Numbered from the stretch's first letter, positions 35,282 through 46,732 are shown. The stretch: 64,000 nucleotides of DNA from Karstenula rhodostoma CBS 690.94 (GCA_010093485.1 MU001493.1:343599-407598), one strand, 5' to 3'. The notes: generated from the letters alone by a model not told the origin. A program made the numbers and translations.

Positions 35282-36811
35282 TGCGAGGGAAATTTGCGTG
35301 ATTTTCTTCATTTCTTTCCCTCCGTATTCCCGATGTATTGGTAGAATAATATCTGTCGTTATCGGCAATGTGCTTAATAGTTTGTAACTACCTAATTACA
35401 CCTCTACGCTTGTCCATAAACGCTGCCACCATATCTTTCTGTAAAACCGCAGCAGTTCCCTGAGTTGCCCCCTCTTCTCTTCCGGACAAGCTCATACCCA
35501 GATACATCTCACAACCCCCTGACCCAAAATTCCACTTCCATCACACCCTATCCATCTTTCTCTCAAATTCCTCCTTCCAACTACCCTCCCCACGCCCATC
35601 ACCTTCTACCCATATCCCCGCAAACCCAATACCCCCTCTCCTCCCAAGTTTGCTCCCACCTCCGGGCTCCCGGTTTCCAACTTTCCCCTCCCCACCACCC
35701 AATCACCCCAGCCCTCCAGTCCCACACACAGCCCCATCCGCGCCCTGTTTGTCCCCCCAACCTGTCAATCAAGCCGTGCAACCCTGTGTCTCCAGCGCAC
35801 GCGCGATCGACGCACACTCGCCCAATCGCGTGGTAGACCTAGAAAACGACCCGAAAATGGGGTGTCGAACGGCAATATCGGTCGGCAGCGGGAGTGACAT
35901 GGCGGGGAGATATCGATTGCTACCTAGGATAGATACATCAGCCGGCGGGGTGATTGAGCAAGAGATGGGAGAGTGGATGAGTGAGTGAAGCGAGTGGTGG
36001 GGTTTGGGCGCGGGAGCTTGCGCGGGTGTGCATCTTACGATGTATCCTAAGGACGTATCGTATCGTGATCTGGACAGGTACCGTTGGTAGGGATTGAAAG
36101 GGCGTGGGTCTCGTGATGGGCGTTGAGGTACTTTTGTGCTGGTGGTGCCTGAAGGTGAGTATCTGGGGTGCCTAGGGTGGGTGTATACCTCGCTTTGGGC
36201 TCTTTGGATGTATCTGTCGCTATTCCGCCCGTTGTAAAGACACGTTGAAATCTTTCGTCCTCACCAGCCCGTACCTCTTTAACGTCGCTGCTATTTACTC
36301 CGCTCACATTTATCACCCACTCCATAACTTCTCGGTATAATGTGTCTCCTCATAACATACAACTACACCTGCGCCTCGACCCACACCGAGATCCTCTTCC
36401 ACCCATGCCACCTCCTCCCCCTACGGAGTTACCGCCTACGTAGCGTCACGACGTTTTTGAGCAATAATCCTTATCTGCGGATATGTCCCCGCTTGTGGGA
36501 GAAGAAGATTTGTCCGGGTTTGTGCGCGAGGTGCACTAGGAAAAGGGAGGGGTGGAGGGATGGGAGGCGGTGAGGAGATGGAAGAGCTGCTGGCGTGTTA
36601 TTTCTATCTATATTGAGAGGACACGCTTTGGCTTGGAGAGGTTACCGGGGAAAATACTTCGTAAGGAGAAGGAAAAGGGTAGGCATGTCACGCTCACGCG
36701 TTGTGGGGTTCAAGAGATGAATCTTTGCATGGTCGCGAAGTCTTTCACTTGTTCACAGTCGCGCGGTACAGCTATGTAGAGTAAATTCCCGTTGAAGATA
36801 CTTCTATAGTG
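35282..36811. other. Intergenic with C/T-rich low-complexity stretch
   Basis: From about 35470 to 35780 the plus strand is strongly pyrimidine-rich with almost no purine runs. This produces spurious long open frames. No domain or splice structure supports a gene. Confidence 0.5.
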
Positions 36812-37207
36812 CTATGTGCGAAACCATAGCTTATCCCAAAAGCCTCGTTTGCTTTCTTCCTTAAGCTCCTCAAGCTCCATCACTAGCATCTCCACCTGTT
36901 CTTCTGCAGCGCCCCTCCTCCGGATGGCATATTCCTTATCCCTTGCCAGCCTTCTGTTATCTCTCTTCAGCTGCTTGTTCTCCTCTTTGAGATCATTGAC
37001 TTCTGCCCAAATCTCACAAAAACCCTCTTTCAATTGTTCTGTAAAACTGACTTTGTCGATAAGAAGATAAAGCGCGATACTTTCCTCAAAGGTCAATCTC
37101 TCCCTATTTGGAAAGTTGTATAGCAGGTTTGAGGAAAGAGAGGGCTGCATCGGCCTTCTTGGTAGGCTTCTGGAGCGGGAGCGATTCCTGTGGTTGGCAC
37201 GAGGCAT
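36812..37207 (-). CDS. Small coiled-coil orphan protein
   Basis: The frame is open from 37498. The likely start is the Met at 37207, giving 131 residues (MPRANHRNRSRSRSLPRR), because the upstream part looks non-coding. The N-terminus is an Arg/Ser-rich basic patch. Residues 50-120 form a charged coiled coil (VNDLKEENKQLKRDNRRLAR, then EEQVEMLVMELEELKEE). It ends FWDKLWFRT. The family is not recognised. A similar small basic-plus-coiled-coil layout is seen in the neighbour at 37796. Confidence 0.5.
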   Translation of the reverse strand: MPRANHRNRSRSRSLPRRPMQPSLSSNLLYNFPNRERLTFEESIALYLLIDKVSFTEQLKEGFCEIWAEVNDLKEENKQLKRDNRRLARDKEYAIRRRGAAEEQVEMLVMELEELKEESKRGFWDKLWFRT

Positions 37208-37795
37208 TGTATGATGCTTGAGGTATCGATACGGTTGATGAAGATGTGGAGCTATCACTGTGGAGTTACGTTTATTGCGAAGTCTGCGTTTCTGTTCGTA
37301 GTAGAAGCCACGTTGGCCTAGGAAGGTTTGAGCGTGATGCGGGCCATGTTGTCGTACGATCGCACTGGGCACTGATGATTGTCGTAATAGCTGACCAACG
37401 AAGATAGTTTGACACGATGTGTACACGTCAAACGACAACGCGTTACATCTGTGAAAGTATGCAGAGGATGATGTAAGTACCAGCGGTACTTGATGCAATG
37501 TCGGGATATTCAGCTTAGCAAAGTCTTATAGTATAAGCGAGATATTTCAACGCACGCAAGACATCTAGAACCATTCTACGGGAATTTAACTACTAAGCTA
37601 CTTTGTAGTTTGCATATCATGGCAGCTTCGTAACGCCTTCGATGGGCCTGTAGGTGACCTTTTGATTTAGTAATGCATCACATCGTACTAGTATCCGTAT
37701 GGTAAAGAAAGAGGATAATCTTAAGACTCCGCCCGTCTACATGAAAAAGAAAATGCCTCTACTAAAACGCAGTATCTAACGTCTCTACCCTACCC
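37208..37795. other. Intergenic, no separate gene recognised
   Basis: The open frame of the preceding small gene runs upstream to 37498, but that part lacks coding character. The rest is AT-rich with no gene seen. Confidence 0.45.
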
Positions 37796-38350
37796 TCATT
37801 GAGCCTCGGTATTGTCCCCATCACTCTCATTTTGCTGCTGGCTCAACTCCCTGCGCAACCTCTCATTCTCGCGGACCAACTTCTGAAGCCAGTCCTTTGC
37901 ATTCCAGCCATTCAGCTGCCTCCTCAAGTCCTCGTTTGCGAGTACAAGATCCTGAATCTCCATAGTTGTGTCAAGTACCGCATGTGTTGGGGATCCTGTA
38001 TATGCGATGTTGAGAGACCCTGTTCGCTGCACCAAGTCATCCACATCGGATGGTTCGTAGGCATAGCCTACATTTTGCGACCCCGTGTGATGAACAGGGA
38101 CTTCGGTTCTGCGGCTTGGCCCAGCGTGCGAGTGTGCATGACCCCTTGACCGGGCCAGCGTGGTGTAGGATCCAGCATGTTCGGCTTCGGTGTCGTTTCT
38201 CCGGCGCGACGGTACAGTGTTCCCGTGGCGCACCTCGTCTCGTGGGTATTGCTCCAAATGACGCATCATTTGTTCCTGAACGGCTCGCATGCGGTTGATT
38301 TCATCGCGGGTAGGACCTTCATGGTCCCGCTGGTTGGTCTGCCGTGGCAT
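37796..38350 (-). CDS. Small coiled-coil orphan protein
   Basis: This is a single-exon frame of 184 residues. It is rich in Arg, His, Gln and Asp. A helical N-terminus (NRMRAVQEQMMRHLEQ) is followed by a polar linker with two similar segments (HHTGSQNVGYAY and QRTGSLNIAYTG), and then a C-terminal coiled coil (VLANEDLRRQLNGWNAKDWL, then LVRENERLRRELSQQQ). No known domain or signal peptide. A TATA-like box on the same strand lies about 83 bp upstream of the ATG, supporting expression. Confidence 0.6.
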   Translation of the reverse strand: MPRQTNQRDHEGPTRDEINRMRAVQEQMMRHLEQYPRDEVRHGNTVPSRRRNDTEAEHAGSYTTLARSRGHAHSHAGPSRRTEVPVHHTGSQNVGYAYEPSDVDDLVQRTGSLNIAYTGSPTHAVLDTTMEIQDLVLANEDLRRQLNGWNAKDWLQKLVRENERLRRELSQQQNESDGDNTEAQ

Positions 38351-38959
38351 CGTATTGGTGGTGAGCGGTATTGCTTTGATTCTGACTTAGTCAAGAAAGT
38401 TGTGATGGTAGAAAAGGCGAAGCAAGGCCAGTCTTATATAGGCTCTCATACCGAGCAGGACTGTGTTTGCAGGCTCGCTCTTACACGTATGATACTGTTT
38501 TTGAGCCTCAATTTTGACGTGGATGTACTATCGACGTCCACATCAGAAACAGTCAGCAAATGGCATTCTGATTTGAGTGAAGGCGACGATTTCACACTTT
38601 CAGGGTGTTTACTTCGATCGTTTTGCGTTATCCCAGACAGCGCAGTGTGTATGTGTGTGTCGAAATGGAAGGTGCTCTGAGCACGGTTGTTGTGGATACA
38701 CATTACTCTGGTGGCGATTCTGAATGATAGCTCTTGATTGTAGTAGGCTACGTTGAACTTTTGAGATTCCCTCTCGATTCGATGAACTGTTTACTTAGCC
38801 AGGGCTGGTGCATCATCGTCGTGCTATGCGATGGGTTCTGCTTCAGGCAATGTAGCGTAGGCAGCTGGTGTTGGCAGCGTGATATATTGTCTCCTTCTCA
38901 CAGAACAGCTGAGCCTGAGCATTATACACCTGTGATTGCGTCTTCGAAGTGGATGAAAC
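38351..38959. other. Intergenic, no gene recognised
   Basis: The interval holds the promoter of the 37796 gene and the 3' region of the F-box-like gene. Open frames at 38446-38703 and 38734-39159 have no supporting features. Confidence 0.5.
38433..38440 (-). promoter_or_regulatory. Putative TATA box of the 37796 gene
   Basis: The minus strand reads TATATAAG about 83 bp upstream of the ATG at 38350. Confidence 0.35.
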
Positions 38960-39898
38960 TTAGAGGCCGTTCTCCTCGCGCACCTTCAAGATGTCGGCGA
39001 TTGATTGCGCACAGTATGGCTCACTACTGTAGCGCAAATACACCCCGTTCAGATCAGAGTATGCACCCAGATCCAGCCCATCTGAGCAAAAAGCGAGAAT
39101 TCCTCCAATCCTTTCCCGTACTATCTTCCACCCCGGATGCTTTCTGTCCGTGTAGATAACATTGCGAAGAGCCACTTCTTCGATCATGTCCTTCACCTCA
39201 GTCCTATAGCCAAGGTGGAAGGAATCACTTGCAGCATCAGGCATGAAAGGGCGAGGAGAATGTAATGTGAGCTTGCGGATGCTGTAGTGAGGAACGTATT
39301 CGTGCTCAAAACGGATGGTGTTGTTGAATTTGTAACGTGCTCCAGTCCAGACTTTCCGACGATTGTCGTCGGGCAAAGGTCCAGCGCTACCCACAGCCAG
39401 GGTTCGATACATAAGGTACCTCAGCTGCGTTGTGAAATTGAGGATCCATTTATCTGTATTCGCGGTCTCTATCAATTGCTCCTGGCCGTCGTACTGGTAC
39501 CGGTACCTGATATCAAGTTTTTCAATCATACGGCCCGTATTCGCGGGTAGAGAAAGCCAAGTCGCCCATATTTTCTCTTCGTTGACGATAAGAACATCCA
39601 GGATCATGGGCACCTCCACTCTAGACGCGCGTTCTAGGGTTTCCGCGCGTAGCTGCTGACAGGCGAGCAACAACCCGGCAAATGCAGGCCGGAAAGCAGT
39701 TGAGGAGCTCTCAAAGTAGATCAGATTTCCAATTTCCTTCCAGTGGGTGTCCTCAAATTGCCTGCGTAGGTCTCTTCCAGAGGCATCGTCATCTGGGGCA
39801 GTAGGCGGGTCGCGCTGAGATGCAACCACGTAATCAATGATATCGTTTCGTATCTCGCGAGGTAATGATAGTAGCGATGGCATAATAGTAGAAGTCAT
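38960..39898 (-). CDS. F-box-like orphan protein
   Basis: This is an intronless frame of 312 residues. It opens with the F-box-like signature LLSLPREIRNDIIDYVVAS. Family-typical blocks follow: TAFRPAFAGLLLACQQLRAE, a MILDVLIVNEEKIWATWLS strand and LDIRYRY. This is the layout of the large Dothideomycete family of F-box-like, leucine-poor proteins of unknown function. Its start codon lies only 97 bp from the remnant start of the decayed ankyrin-SPRY gene on the other strand. Confidence 0.75.
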   Translation of the reverse strand: MTSTIMPSLLSLPREIRNDIIDYVVASQRDPPTAPDDDASGRDLRRQFEDTHWKEIGNLIYFESSSTAFRPAFAGLLLACQQLRAETLERASRVEVPMILDVLIVNEEKIWATWLSLPANTGRMIEKLDIRYRYQYDGQEQLIETANTDKWILNFTTQLRYLMYRTLAVGSAGPLPDDNRRKVWTGARYKFNNTIRFEHEYVPHYSIRKLTLHSPRPFMPDAASDSFHLGYRTEVKDMIEEVALRNVIYTDRKHPGWKIVRERIGGILAFCSDGLDLGAYSDLNGVYLRYSSEPYCAQSIADILKVREENGL

Positions 39899-39995
39899 GG
39901 CCTGATTTGAGTGAGGTGTGGAAGGGAAGAAAGACGCTGAAAATCCATTGAGGGGAGGGATGTCTGCCCCACGTGGTGGCGACGCTAAGCCTGTT

Positions 39996-42900
39996 ATGGA
40001 CGCCGCCCTTTCTCTCTGGCGGTGGTGCTCCAGCTTGGTCTGATCGCCCTAGCTACTGTTACAGCCGCCACACTCCTACACGAAGAGCCATATCGTTCGA
40101 GCCTGAGGCCTATGGATATCCCTGTTATGTTGTTGGCACTCTTCTACTTTGTGCCGGAATTGGGATCTGTTCTAAAGCTATTGAGAGAAATACCACAGAA
40201 TATGAGTGGAGAGTTCTGCCACTGAAGCAAGTAGCCGAGCCTGCGTCCAAGAAAATACCCTCGTCGTCGTATAGACCTACGAAGGACGCTTGTCCTCGAC
40301 CCCTTTGGCTTCAACAGCGCCAAGAGGTCAACGATCAGGCTTTCGACGGATACGTGATTCTCGTTGGACCAAAACACCACGTCATCACCTCGAGTTGACT
40401 TGAAGATACGGAACAATATCAGGTGAAGAGCAAGAATTGGGAGTTTCTGACGATATGCGGTGTTATCGCAGCTAGACTTGGATTCATTGCTCAATTTATG
40501 GGGCTACGCGGTCTAGCATATCCATGTTCCATTGCACAGCTTGTTGCAATCCTTCTTATGGTCCTCATCCGAGCTATAATTCGACGACGACTAGGCATCC
40601 CACCTTCACACTGTCTTATCTCCGCGGGGTACGAGATAGATTATCTCGCGACACGTCTTGTTTCTTGTAAAAGGTTCAGGAACTACGAAGAGGGCAAACC
40701 GCCTGAGGTGCCTCTCCTGATCCTCCGAAGTCCAGAAGAAGTCCTACGGTGGGAAGTTAGAACTGCCATGGACTACGAGCCAACAGTTAGTAGAAGGGCA
40801 CCCAAGCAAATCGCCACCCAGATCTCAACCATCGAACCAGAGTGTACCAGATTTCCCGGCCAATTTCTTTGTAAAAGAGGCAGTGCCGCTACCAATACTA
40901 AGCCTTCCTGTTAATAACTGGTCCGTGTACGTGAGAGACTTGGCGATCTATGCAGATGGCAGTCTAACGCATTGGAGAGTGCATTGTCTCTATCTTCTTC
41001 GATCGAAGCCTTCCGGAACACATTGCCACTGGCTGGAGACTTGAAATACCTTGACTGGAATATTGAGACTGTCGGACACTCTCCGACTAACCAGACCAGT
41101 GAACGACATGGCTTTGTCAATATTCCATTAGAGAAGCACGGTGAAAAATGGAGAGCTGATATAGGGAAGATCGAAGCTATCATATCGCTCTGGATGGCGG
41201 CTACGGAAGTACGAACCGAAACTAAAAGAAAACCTGCATCAGGCGCCGCGTCCAAGTCGACTGACGAGAAAAGTGATTTGACCGACTGGAGGCGTACTAA
41301 AGTTGGGAGCAATTTACGCTACAGATTCTGCCGAATTCTTGGAAACGATCTTGAGGATGATAAGCTGAAGAGGGATCTGTCCTGGTGGATTGACGAATTG
41401 ATCGCTGACAAAAGTGATGATACTACGATCCATAATGCAAGTGAAGATACCTGGTTCTGCAGCAAAGCAAGAGAAGAGGAAGTGGATCTGATTATTGGAT
41501 TTAACGGCCGAGGGTATATTGGTAAGCATCAAAATCTTGTATTCGATTACCGTTTTTAACGTCTGCTGTTTTAGCAGATGGTACGAAACCTTGATCCACC
41601 AAGTCCCGAGAACTCGCTATCACTGATACAGGTCTGCTCCCATTAGTTATGGCAAAACACATGTTCACTAGCTTTATGTGGACAGTTTTTGAGCAGTTGC
41701 CAGGGAATTGCCTTCGTCCAGGATATGCGGACACTGAGCACGATATCGAGATCAAAGGGCGTCACACCTTTGATCTACATGGGATCGAGAACACGTGGCA
41801 TCGTTCGACATTACGACATAAAAGGCTGACCAATCTTGTGCGAGAGCTTGAGAAGAATGGTCTTGGCAAGTACATTGATATACTGCTCTGCATGATTCCC
41901 GCCTTGAGCTCCAAAGATCCACTGCCGAATCATGTGATGTTCAGACTCATCCCGCCCTTGCGCCAGGGTCAAAGCTGGACTGCAATCACTCGAGCTTATA
42001 GCAGCCTATTGAGAACAAAGATACGAACATCCTTGCCTGAGCTGTTTTGCTACAATGTGGTCATTGGAGTAATGGATTGTCTACAGTTCGCAAGCGAACC
42101 TTACGACAGCCATGTCCAGCCCCAAAAAGAACTGGGATACGAGCTCCAACGTCTTATTGGTCAGCTCAAATCACCTCGTTATCGCCAAATTTATGCAATC
42201 CAACGACGCTGGACGCAATTCGAAGAAATATTCAATCAGTATGGAACACCATCTCCATCAATCAGTGATATAATTAGCATCGTGTCTGGTGCTGAGATGA
42301 GAATCAACAAGCAACCGAACATCTTCAGCGACCCGCCTGGTCTGATTGACATTAATTTCTGCATCGCCAACCTAGGGTTCTCTAAAACATTCAAAGACTA
42401 CGCACTTTTAGAGCGTGAAAATGCTTTTACTGGATCATCGTCTGGAGGATATCTGTTGGACACCGCTCTTTAGCTTCCTGGAGACACGCAAAGGTTGAAG
42501 GACGCCAACTTGCCAGATATATTTGGCTGGTACCCTCTCCATTACGCGGCATTATCAAAAGATGAGCGCAGGATACGCCGGATTTTCAGGTCTCTACTCG
42601 ACAGGGAAAGCCTCGATATTCACACACTCCATGATAAGGCTAAGCGAATTCTTCTCCACGTGGCTATGACGGCCGGCAACGACGTAGCTCTGGCGTGGAC
42701 ACTCGATCTATACGGAACTGAGGTCAAGAAGCAAGCAATCAATTCCTCTGGTCTTGACCAGATGATGCCATTGCATTTGAGTGTAAGATCCGGATCACTG
42801 ACATGTGTTCGAGAAATTCTGGAACAAGGACCGCGGCAAGATGTGACGAAGACTAATCTGTAGGGACGTGAGGCCATTCACCTGGCTTCAAGTTACGGAC

Positions 42901-44426
42901 ACGATGATATCGCTACTCGGCATGTGAAAGAAAGCAAGAGTCCACTGCAAGAGAACTACTTGCTTGCAAGAACGTCGCCTTAAAGAAGCAAGCAGCCGGA
43001 TGAAGCCGTTCGCACCCTTACACTCAGCTGCAGATGAAGGCAACAGGACTATCGCGGAGCTGTTACTCAAAAGTGCGCATATCGACCCCAGTTTGAAAGA
43101 CGAGACTGGAAGAACCCCGCTGGATGTGGCGGTCCAAACGCGGTCCACAAGCGTCGCTCAAGCTTTTCTCACGTGTGCCACCATCGATGAACAGATACGA
43201 CCGGAACGCCTGGGAAATCTTTCCGTCAACTCATATGCGACAATGTGCAGTTTTATCTCAACGTTACCCGGTGGCGTCATCGGCGACGACCTTCTCGATG
43301 ACGATCACCTGAAAGTCGTGGAGCTGTCTGAAGATCTTCGGGATACCGCAGCCTATGACGTGGTCGCGCGGTGGGCTCTGGATCAAAAGACGACCCAGAT
43401 GAAGGTGAAACCGGGACCAATGCACATAGCGGTTCGCTTGGATGACCTAGAGCTCATGACCACGATCTGCACTTTGGAGAATATCGGATCCACAGGTGTC
43501 GATGAGGACAGTTGGACATGTGTCGAGTATGCTAACACGTATCTTTCCCACCCTGTCAGCGAAGGGATAAATCAGCTTGCACAACAGAACACCCCGGCTA
43601 AGGCCGTAGCTCAGGGTCGAATCATGCCTGCTTCTTTGAAGCTTGATCATATAGCGAAGTCTATCTGCGACAAAGGTTGCAGCGATCCAGAACACGGGAG
43701 TTGCATCGGCTTTCACAGTGAGTTGCCTCTGTTTCTTTGTCTGCTCACTCGAAGTACTGCTGATAGTATCGTAATGATCAGCTGTCCAAATAACGGATAA
43801 GATATCTTACGACGAAAGCCCAACCGCGCTTGACTACACTTGGATCCGCACCATGCAGTGTGCTCCCCCACCCTGACAGCTTCTACGACGTCCTTCTATC
43901 ACGAAATCAAGATACTCAAGGAGTCCAGGAGAAAGTATCTTACTCTTTCCAAAGGTAACGGAGTGTGCATGACCGGGCAACTATGCTAGGCTGGAGCGCC
44001 ATTCCATTCGCTTATCATGGCGACGATGGAGCACTGTTCGTCAATACGGGCGAAGAAAGAGAAATTTCGAACACTGAATACGTTCCTGGAGGTCTTTATG
44101 GTGCAGGCGATACTGTTGGCTTCGGACTCAACCTAAAAACAGGAGAAGGATTCGTCACTCGTAATGGCGAAAAGATGGATCTTGGTAAGTAGACCGCTAT
44201 TAAGTCCTTTTTAGGTTTGAGTAATAAAGTCACTAACCCCCTTCTAGGTGAGTTCTTCCAAGATCCAGAAAATAGGCTTGCTGGTAGGAAAGTGTATCCT
44301 TGCGTTGGATTTGATAATCCGGCGGGCAGCAATCAGCTTGAATTCGAATGGAACCTGGGCGCTTTAAATCATCCATTCATGTACCAAGGCTCCTCTACGC
44401 TCAGGTCAGGCAAAGCATCAATGTAG
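39996..44426 (+). pseudogene. Decayed membrane-ankyrin-SPRY gene
   Basis: Fragments of one large protein run in order across 4.4 kb but in changing frames. They are MDAALSL at 39996; a hydrophobic helix (LQLGLIALATVTAATLL); AYGYPCYVVGTLLLCAGIGI; WLQQRQEVNDQAFDGYVILV; a second membrane region ending IRAIIRRRLG; ankyrin-type segments (GWYPLHYAAL, MPLHLSVRSGS, APLHSAADEGNRTIAELLL, GRTPLDVAVQ); and a SPRY domain (AYHGDDGALFVN, GDTVGFGLNLKTGEGF, RKVYPCVGFDNPAG). Disruptions include frameshifts near 40018, 40100, 40850, 40925, 41650, 42960 and 43980, and in-frame stops at 40396, 41624, 42471 and 42861. Two introns (about 41524-41576 and 44187-44246) still look intact. The intact family is a large fungal membrane-anchored ankyrin/SPRY protein of unknown role. 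The number of lesions argues against sequencing error. Confidence 0.82.
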
Positions 44427-44619
44427 AGGATAGGGTAAGGGATAGCAGATACTGAAATTAATTTTCGGGTTTCGATGCCATAATAGCACACAAATTCGAG
44501 GGAAATTGATTGAGCTTCCTTCCGCTATATGGTCTACTCATGGAATACGAGGAAACGCGATGAAGCACCACTCAACTAATACCTCCATACCCATTTGCCC
44601 AACGCAAACTTTCTACACC

Positions 44620-45003
44620 CTACAAATCCGTCACCGCCCTCCCATACCCAGCCCTCCTCCTCCCTGACACCCTCACCCCATCCCTCAACCCCTCAACATC
44701 CTCCTGCACTCTCCTCAACAGCTCCTCCAGCGCAGCATACTGCTGCTCCACACTCCGCTTCATGTCCTCCGCGCAGCGCTTCACCTGCCTCATCAGCTCA
44801 TCTACGCCCTTGAGCCTACCATCCAGCTCCTCAAGCTTCCTCCTTATCCCCTCATGCTCGTTGGAATGCGTGCTGTTCACGGGGACGGAGAGCGGCAGGT
44901 AGGCCGGAGGGTGCTGGGCGTGGGGATGGGGATGTGGATGTGGATGTGGGCGCGGTCTGTAAGGGAAGGAGATGTCGTTTGGGTAGGTGGGGTAGCCTGA
45001 CAT
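44620..45003 (-). CDS. Small His/Pro-rich coiled-coil orphan
   Basis: This is a single-exon frame of about 127 residues starting at 45003 (MSGYPTYPNDISFPYR). It has a striking His-Pro alternation (RPHPHPHPHPHAQHPP). A coiled coil then covers most of the C-terminal half (GIRRKLEELDGRLKGVDELM, EEDMKRSVEQ-like, LEELLRRVQEDVEGLRDG). The family is not recognised. The His-Pro run could bind metal, but that is speculation. The open frame extends upstream to 45258 without coding character. Confidence 0.5.
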   Translation of the reverse strand: MSGYPTYPNDISFPYRPRPHPHPHPHPHAQHPPAYLPLSVPVNSTHSNEHEGIRRKLEELDGRLKGVDELMRQVKRCAEDMKRSVEQQYAALEELLRRVQEDVEGLRDGVRVSGRRRAGYGRAVTDL

Positions 45004-45188
45004 GGTGAGTGATGTGCAAAAAGTGATGGAATGCTGCTGTCTTCGTGTTGTTGTTATAGGGAGCGTGGCAGTGGTTGTACGGGCGTTGGTAGGACACGCG
45101 TATGCCACGTCTTCCGCGCTACCGTCGTTCGCGCGCACCACAAACAGCAAAGTACAGCAAGCATTGCAGCGACGGATACTTTGATTGC

Positions 45189-46193
45189 CTACGTAAAGAT
45201 GATCCCACCATCGATGACGATGGTCTGTCCAGTCATGTAGTCGGAGTCCTTGGAACACAAGAAGCTTACAGTGCTGCTCACATCTTCTGGCACGCTCGTC
45301 CGCCCAAGCGCAATCAACTCACCTGTATACTTCTTGATCATATCGCCCTTCTTGGCGCCCGTTTTCTTCCCCAGCTCCTCGTCAATGAGATCCCACATCG
45401 CGGTGCCCACAATACCGGGCGCATACGCATTGACGGTGATTTTGTGCTCGGCCATCTCCATGGCGAAAGCCTGCGTCATGCCACGCACAGCCCATTTAGA
45501 GGCGCTGTAATGCGAGAGCAAGGCAAAGGGCTTGAAAGCCACGATGGACGCGGCACCGAGAAGTTTGCCGCCGCTGCCTTGCTTGATCATCTGTTTGGCG
45601 GCGGCAGTGTAGCAGTTGAATACCCCGAAGACTATAAGGCATCAGTTTGACCTGCGAGGAACTAGAACAAGGTCAGCATACCGTTGATCTCAAACATCCG
45701 CTTCAGATCTTGCTCCGTCAGATCAAGCAGCGCCTTGACCTGGGAGATGCCGGCGTTGGCTACCATCGTGTTTAGCGGGCCTAGTTCATCGACGCTTGTC
45801 TGTACTAGCTTCTGTACTTCAGAGAGGTTTGAAACATCAGCTGCGACGGCGATTGCGTTTCGTCCCATGCTCTTGATTTCTTTGGCAACAGCGTCGGCTT
45901 CTGATTGGTTCGCGGGGATGTCGTTCACACAGATGTCGTAGCCGTCCTGGGCAAGTCTGAAAGCAATGGCTTTACCGCTGTATGTAGAGATTAGAAGGAT
46001 CTAGTTTTGTGGGATGATAAAATCCTCACATCCCACGTGCTGATCCGGTAACGATTGCAGTGCGGTTCTGTTGCTCCGTTGTTGGTATAGCATATCTTCG
46101 GACCCAATTGCATGATGGCGCGGCGACTCGTGGTGTAACTACAAGCTTCGAAGAAGCTGTCAAGACTGTCCTGGCTGGGATACGGAAAGCCAT
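45189..46193 (-). CDS. SDR oxidoreductase, acetoin/diacetyl reductase-like
   Basis: Three exons (46193-46030, 45977-45682, 45631-45189) give 300 residues. The Rossmann motif TGSARGIGKAIAFRLA is assembled across the first intron. It is followed by DVSNLSEV, the NAGIS motif, a catalytic Ser in LLGAASIVAF and the YSASK active site (Tyr-x-x-x-Lys). The C-terminal half (VNAYAPGIVGTAMW, LGRTSVPEDVSSTVSFL, QTIVIDGG) resembles NAD-dependent diacetyl/acetoin reductases. The classical enzyme is about 260 residues. Here about 40 extra N-terminal residues (MAFRIPARTVLTASSKLVV, no acidic residues, then RVAAPSCNWVRRYA) look like a mitochondrial presequence. The substrate is inferred from family only. Confidence 0.87.
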
Positions 46194-46732
46194 AACTAAG
46201 AAAGATAGCGAAGAATAACGGCGAAGCGGAGCAAAAGGTCGAATTGCAAGTCTCAGTATCTGTGCAGGACCACAGTGTTTTTGGAGTCTTATGTAACTAC
46301 GCCGCATTGCCCCATCCGGGAGCCCACGCAAGCTCGTCGGCTATACGGAGCATGTACTAACCCCTCTTCAACCAAGATGGCGTGGAAGTGGTGTGAACAG
46401 GAGCCGAAGACCTTCTGCGGAAATAAGACAGTCGGGTTGTTGATGTTCCGGAGACGTCATTCTTGCTTGAAGATGTTCCGTTCATTCAATTCGTCTAAAG
46501 ATGTGCTGACAATCTGATTAAGAGACGCCAAATCGACATGTCGAGATTGCGATCGGCTTCGAGATACTGTGTGTCCACAACAACAGAAAACCATCTACAA
46601 GAGCAACACTGCGGGGAAGGCGCACGGGCTAGCTCCTTCTGTGTTGGCGTCTTTTTCGCGAGTCCTTGTTCCGAAGCGCGTCAACATTGAAGCCCAACCG
46701 CAGCAACACAGTAAATAACTGAGCACTCCAGC
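46194..46732. promoter_or_regulatory. Divergent promoter region of SDR gene and ASK1
   Basis: A 539-bp interval separates the divergent start codons 46193 and 46733. No further gene was seen and no clear TATA box. Confidence 0.4.

Noticed and set aside
35465..35988. Pro/Ser-rich plus-strand frames
   Set aside because: They are produced by a pyrimidine-rich low-complexity block. There is no conserved motif or splice structure.
39996..44426. Reading the ankyrin-SPRY region as an intact multi-exon gene
   Set aside because: Several frame changes occur within a few tens of bases of conserved sequence, leaving no room for introns, and in-frame stops split conserved motifs.
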